NCBI GenBank assembly: GCA_002503985.1 | Contig: DASW01000003.1 | Location: 62,001-126,000, forward strand | DNA from: Thermoplasmata archaeon UBA61 | Lineage (GTDB): Archaea; Thermoplasmatota; Thermoplasmata; Lutacidiplasmatales; UBA184 | Length of the DNA: 64,000 nt | Direction: 5' to 3' | Part shown: piece by piece, positions 58,295-64,000 of the stretch | How positions within the stretch are numbered: position 1 is the stretch's first letter | Layout: every line of letters begins with the position of its first letter | Position numbers and translations under genes: made by a program | The notes under the pieces: model-generated | Database searches by the model: none | What the model was told of the DNA's origin: nothing | The model's input: only the letters and a program-made list of their open reading frames with translations

Positions 58295-59332
58295 GTGGGG
58301 CTTCCTCTCAAGGACCTGGTCGTCGCCCAGGAGCTCCCTTGGGACGCTCTCGCCGGCCGGACGCTCGCGGTCGACGGCTACAACGCCGTCTACCAGTTCC
58401 TAGCGACCCTTCGGCAACGGGACGGACAGCTGTTCTCCGACCCCGAAGGGAGGGTCACGAGCCACTTGATGGGGGTCTTCTACCGTACGACGTCCCTGCT
58501 GCGAGAAGGCGTCCTTCCGGTCTGGGTCTTTGACGGCAAGCCTCCCGAGCGGAAGGCCGGAACGATCCGCCAGCGCATCGTCGCCAAGGAGAAGGCCGAG
58601 GGGGAATGGCAGCGGGCCCTCGCGGCCGGCGACCTCGAGACGGCGCGGAAGAAGGCGGCGCAGACCTCCCGGTTGACCCGTCCGATGGTCGAGGAGCTGC
58701 GAGAGCTACTGAACGCTCTCGGAGTGCCCTCGGTCCAGGCCCCGAGCGAGGGCGAAGCGCAGGCGGCCGTCATGGCGGCCCGGGGAACGGTCTGGGGGAC
58801 CGCCTCCGAGGATTACGATACCCTCCTCTTCGGTTCCCCGAAGCTGGTCCGCGGCCTCGCGGCCCGAGGGCGCGGGGGAACGAGCCCCGGGGCGCAGTTG
58901 ATCGACCGGGCCGAGGTCCTCGCGGGCCTTGGGATCAGCGAGGAGGAGCTGATCCTTCTCGGGGTCGTCATCGGCACGGACTTCAACGATGGGGCCCGGG
59001 GCTTCGGCCCCAAGAAGGCGCTCAAGCTGGTCCAGGAGCACCTCGGCTTTCGCGCCACGCTGGAGAAAGTGGGGCTCGACCCGACCGAATCCGAGGAGGT
59101 GGCGGAGATCTTCCGACACCCTCAGTCCATCGACGTCCCGCCCCCCGCCTTCGGTCCGGTGGATGAGGCGGCCGTGCGCACGATGCTGGTCGAAGAGCAC
59201 GGGTTCTCGGAGGAGAGGGTGCGAGCCGCGATCGCGCGCGCCCGCCAGCGGCCCCGGACCGGCTCCACTCCCTTGGAGGCCCGGGGTCATCAGACCCTGC
59301 TCGAGACATTTGGAGGAACGAACCACCCATGA
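58295..59332 (+). CDS. fen: Flap endonuclease 1
   Basis: A 345-residue structure-specific nuclease that removes 5' flaps in Okazaki fragment maturation and repair. Metal ligands appear in AVDGYN, VFDGKPP, APSEGEAQA, ASEDYDTLLFG and GTDFN. The N-terminus is MGLPLKDL if the GTG at 58295 is used, which fits the conserved MG-start of FEN1; the GTG at 58289 would add two residues. The C-terminus has QTLLETF, a PIP-like PCNA-binding peptide with one aromatic residue replaced by Gly. The stop overlaps the next gene by four bases. Confidence 0.95.
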   Translation: MGLPLKDLVVAQELPWDALAGRTLAVDGYNAVYQFLATLRQRDGQLFSDPEGRVTSHLMGVFYRTTSLLREGVLPVWVFDGKPPERKAGTIRQRIVAKEKAEGEWQRALAAGDLETARKKAAQTSRLTRPMVEELRELLNALGVPSVQAPSEGEAQAAVMAARGTVWGTASEDYDTLLFGSPKLVRGLAARGRGGTSPGAQLIDRAEVLAGLGISEEELILLGVVIGTDFNDGARGFGPKKALKLVQEHLGFRATLEKVGLDPTESEEVAEIFRHPQSIDVPPPAFGPVDEAAVRTMLVEEHGFSEERVRAAIARARQRPRTGSTPLEARGHQTLLETFGGTNHP

Positions 59333-60804
59333 CACCGTTCGAATGTGTACCGAATTTTTCCGAAGGGCGTGACGCGGAGAGGATCGAGCGAATCGTTGCC
59401 CCGGCCCGAGAGGTTCCCGGAGTGACGGTGCTGGACGTCGAGCGGAACGCCGACCACAACCGCTGCGTCATCAGCCTCGTCGGCGAGGGAGAGGCCCTGC
59501 TCGACGCCGTCTTCCGGATGATGAAGGTCGCGACCGAGCTGATCGACCTCAACGTGCAGCGCGGGGAGCATCCGCGCATGGGCGCGACCGACGTCGTGCC
59601 GTTCGTTCCCCTCGGCACGTCGACCATGCCGGACGCCGTTCGCCTCGCGGAGAAGCTGGGGGCTCGCGTCGCGAAGGAGCTGGGGATCCCAGTCTATCTG
59701 TACGCCTCGGCCGCCAAGAGACCGGAACGGAACGACCTCGCGAAGGTCCGGGAGGGCCAGTTCGAGGGGCTGCGCACGGCGATCGCCACCGACCCGGCGC
59801 GGGCGCCCGACTTCGGGGAGCCGAAGCTCCATCCGACCGCCGGGGCCGTCGCCATCGGCGCTCGACCGGTCCTGATTGCGTACAACGCCTACCTCACCAC
59901 GCCCGACGTCGCGATCGCGAAGCGCATCGCGAAAGCGGTCCGCGCCCGGGACGGGGGCCTTCCCGAGGTGAAGGCCCTCGGGTTCGAGATCCGCGAACGC
60001 AACCGAGCGCAGGTATCGATGAACCTCACGGACTTCCACGTCACGTCGATCCACCGGGCGTTGGAAGCGGTCCGCCGCGAAGCGCAGCGCTTCGGGGTCG
60101 CGGTCGAAGAGTCGGAGATCGTCGGCCTCGTTCCCGAGGATGCCCTGTTCGATGCGGCGGAGTACTACCTGCAGCTCCACTCCTTCGACCGCAGCGCCGT
60201 GCTCGAGCGAAAGGTCCGGTCGATCGCCACCAGCGGACCCGGCCACGAATCGATCGCGTCGTTCGCGGCGCGCCTTGCCGCCCGCACGCCGACCCCCGGC
60301 GGAGGGAGCGCCGCGGGGGTTGTGGCCGCTCTCGCGTCCGCGCTCGGGGAGATGGTCCTCGCCTACTCCATTGACCCGGCGAAGCCGGCCGAGGACCTCG
60401 TGGCGGCGAGCGCGGTCCTGAACGAAGGCAGGCATCGATTCCTGGAGCTCGCTGACGAGGACGCCGCGTCGTACGACGCGGTCCGCCAGTCCAAGAAGGC
60501 CCGCAAGGAGCGGCCGAACGACCCCGCGGCCCAGGAGGGATACCTCAAGGCGGTCCGAGGAGCGGCCGAGGTCCCGCTCGAGACCGCGCGTCGCGCGGTC
60601 GAGCTGGCGAAGCGCCTCGACAGCGTGCGGGACCGGACGCGAGCGGCTCTGGCGAGCGACCTGGTCACTTCGCTTGCGCTGTTCCGGGCCGCCGCCGAAG
60701 GCGCGCTCGCCAACGTCGCGATCAACCTCGAGGACCTGAAAGCGGCCGGGCAGCCGACCGAAGGCCTCGAATCCGAGGTCACCCGCCTGCGCCCGTCTCC
60801 CTGA
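59329..60804 (+). CDS. Glutamate formimidoyltransferase-cyclodeaminase fusion
   Basis: A 491-residue bifunctional enzyme. Residues 1-300 are the formimidoyltransferase, with catalytic His H81 in RGEHPRMGATD. The rest is the helical cyclodeaminase, with TPTPGGGSAAGVVAAL and LVTSLALFRAAAEGALANVAIN. It moves the formimino group of formiminoglutamate, from histidine breakdown, to tetrahydrofolate and then releases ammonia. The start overlaps the stop of FEN1 by four bases. Presence of a folate enzyme suggests this archaeon uses tetrahydrofolate. Horizontal acquisition is possible. Confidence 0.93.
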   Translation: MTPFECVPNFSEGRDAERIERIVAPAREVPGVTVLDVERNADHNRCVISLVGEGEALLDAVFRMMKVATELIDLNVQRGEHPRMGATDVVPFVPLGTSTMPDAVRLAEKLGARVAKELGIPVYLYASAAKRPERNDLAKVREGQFEGLRTAIATDPARAPDFGEPKLHPTAGAVAIGARPVLIAYNAYLTTPDVAIAKRIAKAVRARDGGLPEVKALGFEIRERNRAQVSMNLTDFHVTSIHRALEAVRREAQRFGVAVEESEIVGLVPEDALFDAAEYYLQLHSFDRSAVLERKVRSIATSGPGHESIASFAARLAARTPTPGGGSAAGVVAALASALGEMVLAYSIDPAKPAEDLVAASAVLNEGRHRFLELADEDAASYDAVRQSKKARKERPNDPAAQEGYLKAVRGAAEVPLETARRAVELAKRLDSVRDRTRAALASDLVTSLALFRAAAEGALANVAINLEDLKAAGQPTEGLESEVTRLRPSP

Positions 60805-60815
60805 GGCGAAAGGGG

Positions 60816-61523
60816 ATGGGCTTGTCGAAGGACGCATCACAGCGGCGACCCACGGTCTGGGTCAACTGCGCCGCTTCCCTGGATGGACGACTCGCCTTCG
60901 CCGGAGGGAAACGGGCCGCCCTTTCATGCCCGGAGGACCTCGAGCGGGTCCAACGCCTTCGGGCGGGCTCCGACGCGATCCTGGTCGGGGTCGGCACGGT
61001 CGTCCAGGACGACCCCTCTCTTCGGGTCCACTGGGAGCTTCTCGGACAACCCCCCGGCAAGAACCCGACTAGGGTCGTCGTCGACGGGAGCGGACGAACG
61101 CCCGCGAACGCCCGGGTGCTGGACGGGTCCACCCCCACGATCGTCGCAACCTCGGAGCGGTCGACGCGGGAATACCCCCCTCACGTAACGAGGGTGGTAG
61201 CGGGCGCGACGCGGGTCGACCTCGGTCGTCTGTTCGCGGTCCTCTACGACATGGGGGTCCGAAAGCTGATGGTCGAAGGCGGCGCCGAGATCCTTTCGAG
61301 CGTCTTGAGAGCGGGCCTGTTCGACCGCTTCTCGATCTACTACGCCCCGGTGGTGATCGGTGGGGCGACGGCCCCGCCCGTGGTGAGCGGACCGGAAACC
61401 CGGGGGTCCGATGACGCTACGACGTTCGAGCTGATGGGTCTCGAGCGGGTGGGCGTCGGCTGCCTAGCTACCTACGCCCCCGCCGGTCGGAGGGGAACCC
61501 TTCCGGACCATCCGGGGGCGTGA
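60816..61523 (+). CDS. 2,5-diamino-6-(ribosylamino)-pyrimidinone 5'-phosphate reductase (RibD C-terminal family)
   Basis: A 235-residue NAD(P)H-dependent reductase with the RibD C-terminal (DHFR-like) fold: NCAASLDGRLAF, LVGVGTVVQDDPSLRV and LMVEGGAEILSSVLRAGLFD. In archaea this stand-alone form reduces the ribose in riboflavin and deazaflavin synthesis. No deaminase domain is attached. The ATG lies 11 bases after the preceding stop, so it is cotranscribed with FEN1 and the formiminotransferase. Confidence 0.9.
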   Translation: MGLSKDASQRRPTVWVNCAASLDGRLAFAGGKRAALSCPEDLERVQRLRAGSDAILVGVGTVVQDDPSLRVHWELLGQPPGKNPTRVVVDGSGRTPANARVLDGSTPTIVATSERSTREYPPHVTRVVAGATRVDLGRLFAVLYDMGVRKLMVEGGAEILSSVLRAGLFDRFSIYYAPVVIGGATAPPVVSGPETRGSDDATTFELMGLERVGVGCLATYAPAGRRGTLPDHPGA

Positions 61524-61560
61524 GTTCGAGCCCGGATGCGACCCCACTCCATGCAACGAA

Positions 61561-61567
61561 ATTTATA
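61561..61567 (+). promoter_or_regulatory. TATA box of the small four-helix membrane protein
   Basis: ATTTATA lies 33 bases before the ATG at 61600, leaving a short leader. Confidence 0.6.
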
Positions 61568-61599
61568 GGGGTTGAAAGGTTGCCCTGGACGAGGGTTCT

Positions 61600-61989
61600 A
61601 TGACGGTCACGACCACCTCTACGTCCACCCGGCCGCTCGGTGTCGCCATCCTGGCATTCCTTGTGGGACTCTTCGGGGTCCTCATCATCATCGGCGGACT
61701 GCTCATCCTCGCGGCCGCGACGGTCCCCGCGATCCTCGGCGTCCCCTCTAGCTTCGTGGGAGAGAGCGGTGCGATCTGGGGCGTGATCGTGCTCATCATC
61801 GGTCTCATCATCCTCGGGCTCGCACTCGGCCTCTGGCACCTAAGGATGTGGGCCCTCGTGCTCACCCTGATCGTCGTCTTCCTGGAGCTCGCGAGCTTCG
61901 CCATCGCGGGCAATTACGTGTCGCTCGGCTTCATTCTCTCTCTGATCATCTTCGTCTATCTCCTGGCCGTCAATCGTCACTTCCGCTGA
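61600..61989 (+). CDS. Small four-helix membrane protein
   Basis: A 129-residue integral membrane protein. After a Thr/Ser-rich start come four helices (about 13-43, 58-80, 83-104 and 107-124) with small loops, and a short basic end. It resembles unannotated archaeal DUF-type membrane proteins. No catalytic or binding motif is visible. The TATA box and clear ATG support the gene model. Confidence 0.7.
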   Translation: MTVTTTSTSTRPLGVAILAFLVGLFGVLIIIGGLLILAAATVPAILGVPSSFVGESGAIWGVIVLIIGLIILGLALGLWHLRMWALVLTLIVVFLELASFAIAGNYVSLGFILSLIIFVYLLAVNRHFR

Positions 61990-62091
61990 GCCGCGGGACG
62001 TCCCGGGGCCGAGCGCCGGCGAGGCTAGGCCCGAGCCGGCCACGCGCATTCGTTATCCGTTCGGACGGCTCCCCGGTTCCGAAGGGCTACG

Positions 62092-63069
62092 ATGAAGCTC
62101 GTCCACTTCACGCTCCAGGACCAGTTCCACTTCGGCATGATCACGGACGCCAACGAGTTCATCGACCTCGACACCGCGGTCCGGGACTACTACGGCGTGA
62201 ACCCTGTCAAGGGCGCGGACCCGAGCCGGTTCCGCGACATGCAGGCGTTCTTCGGGGGAGGCGTGGACTCGGTGGAACTCACCAAGAAGATCCTGGCCTA
62301 CGTCGACCGCCGCCGCCAGGCGGGCTGGACCCCCCGGGCGGCGACCGGGGCCCGGTTCCTGTTCAAGGCCGAGGAAGGCGTGAAGCTGCTCGCTCCGGTC
62401 GTTCGGGGGAGCAAGATCTACTGCCTCGCCTCCAACTCGAAGACGCACGTCGCGGAGCAGGGGAAGCCGCTCCCAACGCGCCCGTTCGTGTTCACGCGAT
62501 ACTTCAACAGTCTCGTCGGACCCAGCGAGAACCTCGTGCTGAGCCGTGCCGGGACGTTCCCGGACGTCGAGCTCGAGCTCGCCGCCGTGATCGGCCAGCG
62601 CGGAAAGCACATCCCCGCCGAGAAGGCGATGGACTTCGTGGCCGGCTACACCATCGCCCTCGACATGGGCTACCGCGACCTCCAGTACCCGGCTCCCGGC
62701 ACGGTCGACTGGGTCATGGGCAAAGGGTTCGACTCGACCATGGTGGTCGGCCCCTGGGTCGTCCCCAAGGTGGAGGTCGGAGAGCCATACCCGCTCGCGA
62801 TGGAGCTGAAGGTCGGCGGGACCGTCCGTCAGCGCGGCGACACCTCCGATTACATCTTTCGGATCCCCGAGATCATCGCCCACCTCTCTCAGGGGATTAC
62901 GTTCGAGCCGGGGGACATCCTCTCGCTGGGGAGCCTCGGCGGCGTGCCGGGCTTCGAGTTCGGGAACGAGTCGAGGAAGCTGAAGCCAGGAGACCAGGTC
63001 GAAGGGTCGATCGAGAAGATCGGTCGGCTGGTCATCCCGGTGAAGGCCGAAGCTCCGCCTGCCCCCTGA
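62092..63069 (+). CDS. Fumarylacetoacetate hydrolase (FAH) family protein
   Basis: A 325-residue FAH-fold enzyme. The metal-binding acidic residues appear in DVELELAAVIG, preceded by an N-terminal domain of about 110 residues. GYTIALDMGYRD and KGFDSTMVVGPWVV complete the family pattern, and the C-terminal GDILSLGSLGGVPGF fits the substrate cap. FAH proteins cleave carbon-carbon bonds in 2-oxo or acylpyruvate acids. The exact substrate is not evident. Its 3' end overlaps the convergent primase gene by 38 bases. Confidence 0.87.
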   Translation: MKLVHFTLQDQFHFGMITDANEFIDLDTAVRDYYGVNPVKGADPSRFRDMQAFFGGGVDSVELTKKILAYVDRRRQAGWTPRAATGARFLFKAEEGVKLLAPVVRGSKIYCLASNSKTHVAEQGKPLPTRPFVFTRYFNSLVGPSENLVLSRAGTFPDVELELAAVIGQRGKHIPAEKAMDFVAGYTIALDMGYRDLQYPAPGTVDWVMGKGFDSTMVVGPWVVPKVEVGEPYPLAMELKVGGTVRQRGDTSDYIFRIPEIIAHLSQGITFEPGDILSLGSLGGVPGFEFGNESRKLKPGDQVEGSIEKIGRLVIPVKAEAPPAP

Positions 63070-64000
63070 GGAGCAGGAAGAGGGCCACCGGCGTCGCGAG
63101 CTCGTCCGTCCCGCCCGGGACCGCGTGGACCTCCCCACCAGGGAACGGATAGCGGGCGTCTTCGACGTACGTCACGGCGGTCCTCGACTCCTCGAGCCCC
63201 GGAAGGAGCGCGTCCCGGAACGGGTCGAAGGCGGCGATCTCGTCCCGGCCGAGCGGGACGACCCGAAAACCGGTCCCTCCGTGGAGCGAGTTCGGGAGCC
63301 GAATCAGCCGGTGGATGTCGGTCGTGACCGGAGCGTCGGTCTCTCCCTGGACCTCGACCCCGGCGGCCCGGACCACGGCCTCGAGGAAGTCCTCCGGTAG
63401 GTCTTTCTTGAACACATCTAAAGACAGGCGAGAGCGGATCTTGGCGGCCCCGCCCTGCTCGATGAGGAGCTTCGCGTAGTGCCGGGCCTTGGCCGGCGCC
63501 ACCCCGTAGCGGGTCATCTCCGCGGCCGCGATGGCCGGCGCTTGCTTCTCCCATCGCTCGAGCATTTCGAGGAGCGCCCGCGTCGTCCGGCCGGGCCACC
63601 CCGGCGTCTCCGGGGGAACCAGGGTCCGAGTTCGGGGGCTGGGGCTCGTCCTCGCGCTCCCATCTCCTTCGCCCTCCGCGGAAGGGATCGTGAGGCCGGA
63701 GCGAACGTCCGTCCGGTTGCGCTGGATCGCCGACATCGGAGTCACCCCCGTGCCGAGGGCGTAGTCCACCAGCTCCCGTCGTTCGGGGCTGGTCAGGGAC
63801 AGGAACCGGTCATCCCGGACGTGGACATGGTAGCCGCGTCCTCCGGAGAATACGAACGACGTGGAATCGGGGTCGATCCCGAAGTCTCCGAACAGGAAAT
63901 CGTCCACGAGCGAGATCAGCCGCGTCTTCACGAGCTCGAGCTGGCCGGCGTACGCGAGGGCCTCCGCGCCCCGGAGGTGGTCCGAGTCGAGGTCGAAAAT
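63032..64000 (-). CDS. priS: DNA primase small subunit PriS (5' end outside window)
   Basis: The C-terminal 322 residues of the catalytic primase subunit; the start lies beyond base 64000. The frame is open to the window edge, and its first visible residues, IFDLDSDHL, carry the catalytic acidic motif. The nucleotide-binding SGGRGYHVHV motif follows. The zinc-binding region is upstream and not visible. It makes RNA primers with PriL. The Pro/Ser/Arg-rich insertion around GSARTSPSPRTRT is longer than in most relatives. Confidence 0.93.
   Translation of the reverse strand: MFDLDSDHLRGAEALAYAGQLELVKTRLISLVDDFLFGDFGIDPDSTSFVFSGGRGYHVHVRDDRFLSLTSPERRELVDYALGTGVTPMSAIQRNRTDVRSGLTIPSAEGEGDGSARTSPSPRTRTLVPPETPGWPGRTTRALLEMLERWEKQAPAIAAAEMTRYGVAPAKARHYAKLLIEQGGAAKIRSRLSLDVFKKDLPEDFLEAVVRAAGVEVQGETDAPVTTDIHRLIRLPNSLHGGTGFRVVPLGRDEIAAFDPFRDALLPGLEESRTAVTYVEDARYPFPGGEVHAVPGGTDELATPVALFLLLRGQAELRPSPG

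Noticed and set aside
1..64000. Insertion sequences, prophage genes or CRISPR arrays
   Set aside because: No transposase, integrase, Cas gene or spaced direct repeat was found; the only tandem repeats are within protein genes or the TTAG run.

Overview
The window is a stretch of a high-GC archaeal chromosome, most likely from an uncultured lineage of the Thermoplasmatota. That placement is an inference from gene content, not a phylogeny. Archaeal markers are release factor aRF1, the replication factor C small subunit, the primase small subunit, FEN1, Kae1, Sec61-beta, a geranylgeranyl reductase for ether lipids, archaeosine tRNA-ribosyltransferase, the wyosine enzymes Taw1 and Trm5, archaeal ApgM and class III signal peptide pilins. 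Many genes have a TATA box about 24 to 30 bases before the start codon, as expected for leaderless archaeal transcripts. No insertion sequence, phage gene or CRISPR array is visible. Genes are densely packed, and many neighbours share a four-base ATGA overlap.

Layout. 1-4.2 kb: the end of a phosphohexomutase gene, a TSUP/DUF1634 anion transporter pair, and a divergent sulfate activation unit (unknown protein, ATP sulfurylase, APS kinase). 4.2-6.5 kb: an ABC exporter with its PadR repressor. 6.6-12.5 kb: MsrB, two large surface-anchored proteins, a small membrane protein, tRNA-Arg(CCT) and an HTH protein. 12.6-17.7 kb: aRF1, thioredoxin, a methyltransferase, the RFC-MoaC-MoaB operon and an unknown gene. 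18-22.4 kb: a membrane protein, an SppA-like protease, Sec61-beta, Taw1 and an MFS transporter. 22.5-27.1 kb: a second ABC exporter, a copper P1B-ATPase, a YHS protein and a rhodanese. 27.1-28.7 kb: a bactofilin-like beta-helix protein with a winged-helix partner.

28.8-34.9 kb: uracil-DNA glycosylase, archaeosine TGT, a small protein, Kae1, geranylgeranyl reductase and a surface protein. 35-45.7 kb: a sulfur amino acid run (CBS-type PLP enzyme, cystathionine gamma-lyase, CysS, an oxidoreductase), a 1243-residue surface protein with cytoplasmic zinc ribbons, then adenosylhomocysteinase and GcvH. 45.7-50.5 kb: the operon apgM-trm5-pps. 50.5-55.2 kb: a zinc-ribbon membrane protein, a giant pilin-like repeat protein and a second pilin. 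55.6-57.4 kb: a double ribbon-helix-helix regulator followed by a divergent FtsZ-like GTPase. 57.4-64 kb: PAC2 protein, FEN1, formiminotransferase-cyclodeaminase, a riboflavin/deazaflavin pathway reductase, a membrane protein, an FAH-family enzyme and the start-truncated primase small subunit.

Themes. Sulfur flow is well represented: sulfate activation, SAH hydrolysis, and CBS plus CGL for homocysteine to cysteine. The cell invests in surface proteins anchored by one helix, several with zinc ribbons or winged helices on the cytoplasmic side. The most unusual locus is at 55.6-57.1 kb: an FtsZ-family protein cut off before the catalytic T7 region, preceded by a ribbon-helix-helix regulator and divergent from two pilin genes.
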